NCBI GenBank assembly: GCA_910589485.1
Contig: CAJUSW010000012.1
Span: forward strand, 26,220 to 90,219
Origin: an uncultured Duncaniella sp.
Lineage (GTDB): Bacteria > Bacteroidota > Bacteroidia > Bacteroidales > Muribaculaceae
DNA length: 64,000 nucleotides
Direction of reading: 5' to 3'
Shown here: positions 42,555-50,459 of the stretch, in pieces
Layout of the letters: every line of letters begins with the position of its first letter
How positions within the stretch are numbered: the first letter of the stretch is position 1
Translations under genes and position numbers: made by a program
Notes under the pieces: model-generated
What the model saw: the letters and a program-made list of their open reading frames with translations, nothing else
Database searches by the model: none
Told to the model about the DNA's origin: nothing

Positions 42555-43802
42555 ATGACTATCGACCAGTACAATTTCAACGGCAAAAAGGCAATCGTGC
42601 GCGTTGACTTCAATGTTCCCCTCGATGAGAATGGCAACATCACTGACGACACCCGTATCCGTGGTGCCCTCCCCACTCTCAAGAAGATCCTCGCCGACGG
42701 CGGCAGCCTCATCATCATGAGCCACATGGGCAAGCCCAAAGGCAAGGTTAACCCCAAGATGTCTCTCGGCCAGATCAAGGAAACCGTAGGCAAATACTTA
42801 GGCACCGAGGTGAAGTTTGCTGACGATTGCGCCAAAGCCTCAGAACTCGCCGCATCGCTCAAGCCCGGCGAAGTACTCCTGCTCGAGAACCTTCGCTTCC
42901 ACCCCGAAGAGGAGGGCAAGCCCGTGGGTATCGATAAGGCCGATCCCGCTTACGAGGCAGCCAAGAAGGAAATGAAGGAGAATCAGAAAGAGTTTGCCAA
43001 GGCTCTCGCTTCATATGCTGACGTATATGTGAACGACGCATTCGGCACAGCTCACCGCCGTCACGCTTCGACAGCAGTTATCGCCGATTACTTCGACGCT
43101 GACAACAAGATGCTCGGCTACCTGATGGAGAAAGAGGTTAAGGCCGTTGACAATATCCTGTCGGATATCAAGCGCCCCTTCACTGCTATCATGGGCGGAT
43201 CGAAGGTTTCAACCAAGATCGGTATCATCGAGAACCTCATGGACAAGGTGGACAACCTGATCCTCTGTGGCGGCATGACTTACACATTCGCCAAGGCTCT
43301 CGGCGGAAACGTAGGCAAGTCGATCTGCGAAGAGGATAAGCTCGACCTCGCTCTTGACATCATCAAGAAGGCCAAGGAGAAGGGCGTGAACCTCGTACTC
43401 GGCACCGATTGCGTTGCCGCTGACGATTTCAGCAACGACGCCAACACCATGGTGGTATCATGCAACGAGATCCCCGCTGAGTGGGAAGGCCTCGATGCCG
43501 GTCCCGAGACCCGCAAGATGTTTGCCGACGCTATCAAGGGCGCAAAGACCATCCTGTGGAACGGCCCTGCCGGTGTATTTGAGTTTGACAACTTCACAGC
43601 CGGCTCGCGCGCTATCGCTGATGCCATCGTTGAGGCTACCGAGAACGGTGCATTCTCACTCGTTGGTGGTGGTGACTCAGTGGCTTGCGTAAACAAGTTT
43701 GGTCTTGCCGACAAGGTGAGCTACGTATCCACCGGTGGTGGTGCACTTCTCGAGGCCATCGAGGGCAAGGTGCTCCCCGGAATCGCAGCTATCCGCGGTT
43801 AA
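42555..43802 (+). CDS. pgk: Phosphoglycerate kinase
   Basis: Glycolytic kinase transferring phosphate between 1,3-bisphosphoglycerate and ADP. The 415-residue protein has the N-terminal signature VRVDFNVPLDENGNITDDTRI (about 15-35, with substrate-binding Asp and Asn), SHMGKPKGK, LLENLRFHPEE, VNDAFGTAHRRHAST, the hinge region MGGSKVSTKIGII and the ATP-site VGGGDSVA near the C-terminus. Length is normal. Codon use is strongly biased, as in fba, indicating high expression. A 15-bp hairpin follows the stop at once and is shared with the opposite dus gene. Confidence 0.97.
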   Translation: MTIDQYNFNGKKAIVRVDFNVPLDENGNITDDTRIRGALPTLKKILADGGSLIIMSHMGKPKGKVNPKMSLGQIKETVGKYLGTEVKFADDCAKASELAASLKPGEVLLLENLRFHPEEEGKPVGIDKADPAYEAAKKEMKENQKEFAKALASYADVYVNDAFGTAHRRHASTAVIADYFDADNKMLGYLMEKEVKAVDNILSDIKRPFTAIMGGSKVSTKIGIIENLMDKVDNLILCGGMTYTFAKALGGNVGKSICEEDKLDLALDIIKKAKEKGVNLVLGTDCVAADDFSNDANTMVVSCNEIPAEWEGLDAGPETRKMFADAIKGAKTILWNGPAGVFEFDNFTAGSRAIADAIVEATENGAFSLVGGGDSVACVNKFGLADKVSYVSTGGGALLEAIEGKVLPGIAAIRG

Positions 43803-43814
43803 TAAAAGAGTTCA

Positions 43815-43851
43815 ATAATCAATAACCGCGTCATCAGCGGTTATTGATTAT
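43815..43851. terminator. Bidirectional hairpin between pgk and dus
   Basis: ATAATCAATAACCGC (43815-43829) pairs perfectly with GCGGTTATTGATTAT (43837-43851) over 15 bp. The dus stop codon (43834-43836) lies in the loop and its last codons in the stem. There is no strong T tract on either strand, so it may act mainly as a block or an mRNA end protector. Confidence 0.6.
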
Positions 43852-44787
43852 CATGGATACAGCGTCGTCATATTTTCTAAGTGACGACGCTTTCTTTATG
43901 CCCTTATATGCTTTCTTGTCCAGATCGGGGGCCAGATACTCCCAGAACGGCGCAATCTTGCCGAGCACCTGGGCGTCACCGCTGAGGGTCTCCTTGTAAT
44001 GAGCATAGACGAGCGCGTGCAACCTGAGGATCTCCTGCATCCGCCGGCTCGGTGTCCACTCCTCACCTGCCAGCCATTCGGCCACCATGGATGGACGCGA
44101 GAATAGCCCACGGCCTATCATCACGCCATACAATGCTGGGAAACGCGAATATACCCGGTCGATATCCTCAGGAGCCAGCAGATCGCCATTGAACACCACA
44201 TGATGATCGGTGGAGTCGAGCAAACGCGAGAACTCGTCGAGCCACAGTTCGCCTGAGTATTGCTGGCGTGCGGTACGGGGATGGACCGAGAGATGGGACA
44301 AGGGCATTCCGGTAATGACGGGCATGGCATCACGCCATTGCTCAGGATCATCGACCCCAAGTCTCATCTTTATAGAGAATGTGAGATCACTGTACTTGTC
44401 CTTCATCAATGAGGCAACCTCACCGAGCAACGCCACATTTGCGATCAGTCCTGCTCCACGGCCATGATGGACCTGAGGCGGGAACGGGCACCCCATATTC
44501 AGGTCGACATGATCGAATCCTGAAGCCTTGACAGTGTCACACAACATCTCAAATTCCTCCAGATTACGGAATATAATCTGAGGAATGAGCGGCACACCTA
44601 CATTCATTTCCGACCCGAGGTCGCGCACATCACGCCTGCGCACCTCCCCACGCTCAACACGCAGGAACGGAGTGAAATAACTCGTGATGCCGTCGCCATA
44701 AATATCATGGTGAAAACGCCTCCAGGGCAATTCGGTAAGGCCCTGAATCGGGGCCGAGAATATCTTCAGATTGTTCTTTTCTTCCAT
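43834..44787 (-). CDS. tRNA-dihydrouridine synthase family protein
   Basis: FMN enzyme reducing uridines in tRNA D-loops. The 317-residue protein has the Dus barrel markers: the start APIQGLTELPWRRFHHDIYG, PLIPQIIFRN, the catalytic Cys in VDLNMGCPFPPQVHHGRGAGLI (Cys at about 99), IKMRLGVDD, LSVHPRTARQQYSG and GVMIGRGLFSRP. The C-terminal helical domain is short. Subfamily assignment (DusB-like or other) is uncertain. Its predicted leader is completely filled by palindromic element copy 3, whose left edge touches the start codon. Confidence 0.9.
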   Translation of the reverse strand: MEEKNNLKIFSAPIQGLTELPWRRFHHDIYGDGITSYFTPFLRVERGEVRRRDVRDLGSEMNVGVPLIPQIIFRNLEEFEMLCDTVKASGFDHVDLNMGCPFPPQVHHGRGAGLIANVALLGEVASLMKDKYSDLTFSIKMRLGVDDPEQWRDAMPVITGMPLSHLSVHPRTARQQYSGELWLDEFSRLLDSTDHHVVFNGDLLAPEDIDRVYSRFPALYGVMIGRGLFSRPSMVAEWLAGEEWTPSRRMQEILRLHALVYAHYKETLSGDAQVLGKIAPFWEYLAPDLDKKAYKGIKKASSLRKYDDAVSMIINNR

Positions 44788-44971
44788 AAGTAATTCCTAA
44801 AAAGAAACGCTATGTGTAAGTCCTAAAGAGCCTGCCCAATAAACCGTGTTCTTTTGCTGTTTTATCGTTGTAATTCAGCCATATAGCACGCTATACTCCT
44901 TCGTTCCGCAGTCAGAAACATCTCAAAAATAACGGCGATTTATATGTACATAAATTTTTAAGACTTACATA
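44787..44971 (-). repeat. Palindromic TA-flanked element, copy 3 (in dus leader)
   Basis: A 185-bp, more diverged copy of the element at 19369 and 39453. Outer arms at 44788-44807 and 44951-44970; apical hairpin TATAGC-AC-GCTATA (44882-44895), in which a C-G pair of the other copies is replaced by T-A. TA is present at both ends; the left TA includes the last base of the reversed dus start codon. The arm next to dus reads TAGGAATTACTT before ATG in the mRNA sense, so it also supplies an AGGA that could bind the ribosome. Confidence 0.75.
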
Positions 44972-44978
44972 TCAGTGG

Positions 44979-44986
44979 CAAAAATA
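44979..44986 (-). promoter_or_regulatory. -7 box for dus
   Basis: TATTTTTG on the minus strand puts the transcript start near 44974, three bases from the edge of element copy 3. Confidence 0.45.
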
Positions 44987-45008
44987 ATAAAAATATCCTC
45001 TCGGACTA

Positions 45009-45039
45009 TTGACAGATTCAATAAAAATCTCTATTTTTG
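45009..45039 (+). promoter_or_regulatory. Promoter of the Trp-Gly-Pro repeat protein gene
   Basis: TTGAC at 45009 and TATTTTTG at 45032-45039, 23 bases apart, match -33 and -7 boxes. The leader would be about 115 bases. No further element is seen in 45040-45158. Confidence 0.55.
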
Positions 45040-45158
45040 TAAATAGCATCATAGCGCATCTGCCGTAACTGATTTAACCATCATGTTTTAAACCTTTTCG
45101 CGTGGCAGGTGTCTAAATTATAAAGAACAGTTTTTACTCAACTACTAATTCTCTTCCG

Positions 45159-46262
45159 ATGAAACTAAAACGACTTATACTCATCCTTGCAGCGACAGTG
45201 GCAGCCACCTCGGCTGTAACCGCCCAGTCGTATTATGATGACGATATATATTACGACGCCTCCAAGGATAAAACCCCGAAGCCCAAGAAGACTGTCAAAC
45301 AGACATTCACCACACCATCGACCGTCATAGTAGCCGAATATCCGGCCGCTGACACCTACACTGTAAAAGGCACCCGCACAATCAGCGTGGATGACTATAA
45401 CCGTCGTGGAATATTCGCCAAGGACTCCCTGTCGAACGACACCACGGCAACGGATTTCGCATACACGCGCCGAATCGAGCAGTTCTATAACCCCGAGATC
45501 GTAAGCGGATCGGGGGACAAGGACCTTGCAACTATATACTATATGGAACCGGAGCAGGTGAACGTGTACGTGAATACACCTTCGGCCTACTGGGGATATG
45601 ACTATTTCTATCCTACATTCTCATGGTACTCACCCTACTGGAGCTACAACTGGCGGTGGAATTCCCCCTGGTACTGGAACAGCTGGTATGATCCGTACTG
45701 GGCATGGAACTGGGGTCCATCGTGGGGATGGGGACCAGGCTGGGGGCCTTCATGGGGCTGGGGTCCCGCATGGGGACCATCCTGGGGTTGGGGCCCATCG
45801 TGGGGACCGTCCTGGGGATGGGGGCCGAGCTGGGGACCTACATGGGGTAACCGACCTTACAACCCGCGCCACCAGGGCGCACGTCATCCCGGCAATGTGG
45901 CCACCAACCGATATCCGTCGGGCAACGTCGGCACAAGCGGCCGTCCGAGCGTAGGTGGACGTCCGGGCGTAACCAATAACTCCTATAACCGTCCCGCCGG
46001 GACCAACAGTCGCCCCTCGGTCGGCACAAGCGGCCGTCCGTCGGTTGGCACCAACAATGGTAACGTAACGACCCGTCCGTCGAACAACGGATACACTCCC
46101 AACACCAACAACGGCACATACAACCGTCCGTACAACACCAATGGCGGCCGCAGTTCGGGTTATGGCACCGGATCATACGGAGGTGGCTCGAGAGGTGGAT
46201 CCATCGGAGGCGGTTCATACGGCGGTGGCCGTTCCAGCGGTGGTGGCCGTGGACGCCATTAA
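45159..46262 (+). CDS. Secreted Trp-Gly-Pro repeat protein
   Basis: A 367-residue exported protein of unknown function. A signal peptide (to about residue 23, AVTAQ) is followed by an Asp/Tyr-rich part, a conserved-looking segment (KGTRTISVDDYNRRGIF) and an aromatic region (about 145-184; repeated W, Y, N). Residues about 185-230 are an extreme run of WGPSWGWGP-type repeats in which nearly every third residue is Trp. Then come RPSVG repeats (about 255-310; GTSGRPSVG twice) and a Gly/Ser/Arg-rich tail ending GRGRH. Such sequence suits a surface or matrix protein, perhaps carbohydrate- or membrane-adhesive, but no family is recognised. It is followed by a FadL-family gene and is transcribed from its own promoter. 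Confidence 0.8.
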   Translation: MKLKRLILILAATVAATSAVTAQSYYDDDIYYDASKDKTPKPKKTVKQTFTTPSTVIVAEYPAADTYTVKGTRTISVDDYNRRGIFAKDSLSNDTTATDFAYTRRIEQFYNPEIVSGSGDKDLATIYYMEPEQVNVYVNTPSAYWGYDYFYPTFSWYSPYWSYNWRWNSPWYWNSWYDPYWAWNWGPSWGWGPGWGPSWGWGPAWGPSWGWGPSWGPSWGWGPSWGPTWGNRPYNPRHQGARHPGNVATNRYPSGNVGTSGRPSVGGRPGVTNNSYNRPAGTNSRPSVGTSGRPSVGTNNGNVTTRPSNNGYTPNTNNGTYNRPYNTNGGRSSGYGTGSYGGGSRGGSIGGGSYGGGRSSGGGRGRH

Positions 46263-46299
46263 TGCAACTCATTTCACTATTGAACAATAAGGCTAATGT

Positions 46300-46326
46300 C
46301 TCCCGTCTGTATAAATCGGACGGGAG
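46300..46326 (+). terminator. Hairpin after the repeat protein gene
   Basis: CTCCCGTC / GACGGGAG with an 11-base loop. The following bases are GCATAAACC without a T tract, so termination would be weak and the FadL-like gene may be partly co-transcribed. Confidence 0.4.
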
Positions 46327-46392
46327 GCATAAACCAATTAACAATAAAAAACGTTTATTATTACAAGAACCTCATTACTCAGCTCGATATTT

Positions 46393-48078
46393 ATGAACAA
46401 GCCACTTCTCATAGCACTTTCGCTCACTCTCCCGGCGGGAGCATTCGCACAGTCGGCAGTCGATGCCTATTCCGTGTCCCAGTCCGATCTGCGTGGTACC
46501 GCACGCTTCATGTCGATGGGCGGAGCCTTTACGGCTCTCGGTGGTGACATCTCCACCCTCAACCAAAATCCCGGCGGTATAGGCTTATACCGTAGCAGTG
46601 ACCTGTCACTGACATTTGACCTCGAGGCTCAGTCGACGAAATCATCGGCGACATCGGGCGTAGACAAGAACAGCCAGACTAAATTCAAGGTCAATAACTT
46701 CGGATATATCGGATCGGTCTATACCGGCAGTGAGACTATGCCTTTCTTCAACTGGGGCGTCAGCTATTCTCGATCGGCATCATTCGACCGTCGATATGGA
46801 GGCTCGCTCGGTGAATTGGGTACTTCGTACTCCAATCTTGTGGCTGATTTCACGAATAGAGATGCCGCCGACGGCATGTTCAAGATACCCCAACTCGCAG
46901 CAGGTGGTGCCGGTTCCAATTATAATCCCTACTTCGATTCACCCGCTTCATGGAGCAGTATCCTTATGTATAATTCATATGGCATAAACCCTACCGCTCC
47001 CAATGCTAACAGTGTAGTCGGCTTGTGGAATTATGGCACGAATGACGGTAGCGGCGCATACAACGGCTCGACAGGAACAGCCTGGTACGATATTGAAGAA
47101 AAAGGCCACATCGACGAATACTCCATCAATTTTGGTGGCAATGTGATGAACATGCTGTACTGGGGTATCGGATTCGGCATTACCGATCTTGATTTCAAGC
47201 AGTATGCCAATTACAGCGAAACAATCAACAATGCCAATGTGGCCACGTCATCGGCTGATGCATATACCTCGGGTGACGCATCGCTCGGCATGACAAATTA
47301 TAAGCACATCTGGGGTAGCGGTTTCAACTTCAAGGCCGGTGTAATCGTAAAGCCCATTAACGAGCTTCGTTTCGGTCTGGCCGTGCACACCCCCACATAC
47401 TATAATCTATCATATGAGGGTCAAGCGTGGACTAATTTCAAGTATAACAGCCCTACATATGAAGCTGCAGAGAATGGTAGCGCCCAGGGTGAATACGATG
47501 ATTTCGACTGGAAGTTGCAGTCACCTTGGCGTCTCATGTTTGGTGTGGCCGGTGTCATTGGCGGACGTGCCATTATCAGTGCCGATTATGAGTACCGCGC
47601 TTATGGCGACATGAAGGTAAAGGATTGGGAAGGCTACAACTATACCGATACCAACGAAGATGTAAAGACCTATTATCAGGCAACCAACATATTCCGCATC
47701 GGTGCAGAGTATCGCGTGACTCCCGCATTCAGCGTAAGAGCCGGATACAGCTACGAGTCAAGCCCCGTAAAAACCGAGCTTCTTGATCCCACCGGATCAC
47801 AGGCTTCCTACGTGTACACTTCAGGATATGACGACACAGAGACCCAGCCCTCGTACACACTTGACCGCTCGACCAACTATATCACCTGTGGCCTCGGATA
47901 CAAGTACAAGAATTTCTATGCTGACCTCGCATATGTGTACCGTCACCGCAAGAGCGACTACCATGCGTTCACCGATTACAACGAGAATGTAGAGCCCCAC
48001 TATCTCGTACAGGCTCCCAAGGCATCAGTAACCGATAACAACAGCCAGGTAGTGCTAACCCTTGGAGTAAGATTCTAA
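46393..48078 (+). CDS. FadL/OmpP1/TodX-family outer-membrane protein
   Basis: Predicted 14-strand outer-membrane barrel for hydrophobic compounds. The 561-residue protein has a signal peptide (to about residue 19, AFAQ), then the family N-terminus with DLRGTARFMSMGGAFTALGGDISTLNQNPGGIGLYRSSDLSLT, where the MGGA..ALGGD..T..NPA-type block is diagnostic. The C-terminus ends in VVLTLGVRF, a good outer-membrane insertion signal. Substrate unknown: fatty acids, aromatics and bile-related compounds are all possible in gut Bacteroidetes. The helicase-TPR gene starts 17 bases downstream, which suggests co-transcription but no common function. Confidence 0.88.
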   Translation: MNKPLLIALSLTLPAGAFAQSAVDAYSVSQSDLRGTARFMSMGGAFTALGGDISTLNQNPGGIGLYRSSDLSLTFDLEAQSTKSSATSGVDKNSQTKFKVNNFGYIGSVYTGSETMPFFNWGVSYSRSASFDRRYGGSLGELGTSYSNLVADFTNRDAADGMFKIPQLAAGGAGSNYNPYFDSPASWSSILMYNSYGINPTAPNANSVVGLWNYGTNDGSGAYNGSTGTAWYDIEEKGHIDEYSINFGGNVMNMLYWGIGFGITDLDFKQYANYSETINNANVATSSADAYTSGDASLGMTNYKHIWGSGFNFKAGVIVKPINELRFGLAVHTPTYYNLSYEGQAWTNFKYNSPTYEAAENGSAQGEYDDFDWKLQSPWRLMFGVAGVIGGRAIISADYEYRAYGDMKVKDWEGYNYTDTNEDVKTYYQATNIFRIGAEYRVTPAFSVRAGYSYESSPVKTELLDPTGSQASYVYTSGYDDTETQPSYTLDRSTNYITCGLGYKYKNFYADLAYVYRHRKSDYHAFTDYNENVEPHYLVQAPKASVTDNNSQVVLTLGVRF

Positions 48079-48094
48079 TTCCAGCATCGAATTA

Positions 48095-50149
48095 ATGGCC
48101 AGAAAAAAGACCTTGTCACCTCCTTCGCGTCGTAATGAAGCGGAGGAGGTGATTGACCTTGACAATCCCGAGTTTCAGAAAGCTTGGGAATTGTTGCAAT
48201 ATACCAGCCAGTCGGTATTTCTCACAGGAAAAGCAGGCACCGGTAAATCCACTTTCCTAAGGTATATCACAGCACATACAAGAAAACCTTACGTGGTACT
48301 GGCCCCTACAGGCATAGCAGCTGTGAATGCCGGAGGGCAAACGCTACACTCTTTCTTCAGGATTCCATTCAAACCCATCACTCCCGAGGATCCCGATTTT
48401 GCCCGTGACCGCCTGCGTCAGCGCATGAAATATCCCGCGTCGCTCATCAAACTTATACGCAATCTCGAGCTCATCATAATCGATGAAATATCGATGGTGA
48501 GGGCCGACATTATCGACTTCATCGATAAGTTGCTGAGATTCTATACCCGGAATGAGCGTCAGCCATTCGGCGGGAAACAGCTGCTGCTTGTGGGCGACAT
48601 ATTCCAGCTCGAACCGGTGGTGACAGGTGATATGCGCGACATACTCAGGCCTTATTACCGCAATTTCTACTTCTTCTCGGCAAGAGCTTTCGCCGATATA
48701 AAGATAGTGCCGATAGAGCTCAGAAAAGTGTACAGGCAGAATGATCCTGACTTCATATCGCTCCTCGACAGGATAAGAGCCGGAATATCCACGCCGACCG
48801 ATCTTGCCAAACTGAACTCGAGAGTGGCCCCTACCCCATTGCTACCACAAAAGAGCAAGAAGGATTTCACAATGACCCTCGCCACACGAAGGGACATGGT
48901 GGACCATATCAACGAAGATCACCTCAAGGCCATCAAAAAGCCGATGGTGACTTTCATCGGAAAAATCAAGGGGGAATTCCCCGAGAATTCGTTGCCTACC
49001 GATCTTGAGCTGTCACTGAAGGAGGGTGCCCAGGTAGTATTCATAAAGAACGATCCTGACCACCGATGGGTGAATGGGACGGTGGGGCGCGTGTCGGCAT
49101 TAGCCTCGGATATGCTGGACGTAACACTCGAGTCAGGAGAGACCCATCGCCTCAAGCAAGAGATATGGAGCAATATAAAGTACACCTTCAATCCCGCCAC
49201 TAAAGAAATTGTCGAGGAGGAGTTGGGAAGCTTCACACAGTACCCCGTGAAACTTGCCTGGGCTTTGACCGTGCACAAGAGCCAGGGATTGACTTTCAAC
49301 AGTGCGATCATAGATCTGGGGCACGGCGCTTTTGCAGGAGGACAGACATATGTGGCATTGTCGCGATGCCGTAGTTTCGAGGGTATGACCTTGGCTTCCA
49401 CCATCGCCGACAGGGATATATTCGTGAATCCTACCATCACACAGTTCTCACGTTCGTTCAATGACGATGAACTGATCAATGACGCACTCGAAAAGGCCAA
49501 GGCCGACAGCTGTTATGCCGGCGCCCTCAAAAATGCCAACGAGGGGAAACTGGCTGAAGCATTCGATATGTTTACCGAGGGATTGAGGAACCGGTCGATA
49601 CTGCACAATAAATCATTAATGAGGCTTGCCAGGAGGAAGCTGTCGATAGTACACTCGCTGACAAACAGGATCGAGGAACTGGAGGAACGCATCAGGAAGG
49701 ATGCCGAACGGTTTGCCGACATAGCCCGCGAATATACCTCGCTGGGAGATGATTGCCTGCAGGATGAGATGCCACTGCCCGCGATAGCCAATTATGACAA
49801 GGCTCTGACACTATCGCCCGATTTTACCCAGGCGCTCGAAGGACGGGCCAAGGCTTATGTGCTCGTGGAGGATTACGACAAGGCCATCATGGACTATTCC
49901 AAACTTGTAGCGAATGATAATACGGACATAAAATCGATTATAGAGATGGCCGGGTGCTATATGGCAATCAACGATATCCACAACGCCATGGACCGTTGCA
50001 TGCTTGCGCTCGACATGACCGAGGAGATCGAATGTCCGCGCCCGTTGCAGAGCAAGCTCCATTCCGTAATAGCCGAAATTTATGACATGATCGGAGACAG
50101 CGAGAACGCCGAAATGCACCGAGCAATAGCCAAGAGGCTATTACGGTAA
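48095..50149 (+). CDS. Pif1/RecD-type DNA helicase with C-terminal TPR domain
   Basis: Predicted superfamily 1B helicase. The 684-residue protein has Walker A GKAGTGKST (about 48-56), motif Ia/II region with APTGIAAVNAGGQTLHSFF and IIIDEISMVRADIID (about 126-141), GDIFQLEPVV (motif III) and, near 390-425, LAWALTVHKSQGLTFNSAIIDLG and YVALSRCRS (motifs V and VI). From about 485 on it has helical repeats of TPR type (CYAGALKNANEGKLAEAFDMFTEG; LPAIANYDKALTLSPDFTQALEGRAKAYV-like pattern at about 555-590). The TPRs may bind a partner protein. The combination recurs in Bacteroidetes as far as I know; its role is not established. Confidence 0.88.
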   Translation: MARKKTLSPPSRRNEAEEVIDLDNPEFQKAWELLQYTSQSVFLTGKAGTGKSTFLRYITAHTRKPYVVLAPTGIAAVNAGGQTLHSFFRIPFKPITPEDPDFARDRLRQRMKYPASLIKLIRNLELIIIDEISMVRADIIDFIDKLLRFYTRNERQPFGGKQLLLVGDIFQLEPVVTGDMRDILRPYYRNFYFFSARAFADIKIVPIELRKVYRQNDPDFISLLDRIRAGISTPTDLAKLNSRVAPTPLLPQKSKKDFTMTLATRRDMVDHINEDHLKAIKKPMVTFIGKIKGEFPENSLPTDLELSLKEGAQVVFIKNDPDHRWVNGTVGRVSALASDMLDVTLESGETHRLKQEIWSNIKYTFNPATKEIVEEELGSFTQYPVKLAWALTVHKSQGLTFNSAIIDLGHGAFAGGQTYVALSRCRSFEGMTLASTIADRDIFVNPTITQFSRSFNDDELINDALEKAKADSCYAGALKNANEGKLAEAFDMFTEGLRNRSILHNKSLMRLARRKLSIVHSLTNRIEELEERIRKDAERFADIAREYTSLGDDCLQDEMPLPAIANYDKALTLSPDFTQALEGRAKAYVLVEDYDKAIMDYSKLVANDNTDIKSIIEMAGCYMAINDIHNAMDRCMLALDMTEEIECPRPLQSKLHSVIAEIYDMIGDSENAEMHRAIAKRLLR

Positions 50150-50196
50150 CATGATATTCAGCCCACAAGGGTGTACAAAAAAATCAAATTACAGGC

Positions 50197-50436
50197 TTAC
50201 CGACGCAGGTATTCTGAAATTGGGATAAAACTGATCTCACTTCCGGTAATGACAGCAACACCGTTGAAATCGACGGTGGAATGTTGCTCATGCTCCATCG
50301 GAACCACCGAGAACTCTTCGGCATGGACAGTAACGCCACAGGTATCACCGGGAATAATGTCGGAACTGTAGCGCACAAGCGCGTTGCGGACAATGCTACC
50401 GTCGACAATAGCAGCATGACATCTAACTGAGGCCAT
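50197..50436 (-). CDS. Small conserved-looking protein, 79 residues
   Basis: A short frame directly downstream of the DUF4296 gene, on the same strand and 23 bases after its stop. The sequence is well balanced (MASVRCHAAIVDGSIVRNAL, then SSDIIPGDTCGVTVHAEEFS, then a Val/Ile-rich part) and looks like a compact beta protein. No signal peptide or membrane segment. A shifted frame of similar length (50184-50417) overlaps it and is less protein-like. I recognise no family. The region 50150-50196 holds nothing else. Confidence 0.5.
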   Translation of the reverse strand: MASVRCHAAIVDGSIVRNALVRYSSDIIPGDTCGVTVHAEEFSVVPMEHEQHSTVDFNGVAVITGSEISFIPISEYLRR

Positions 50437-50459
50437 ATAGTCGAATTCTACCGGAAAGA

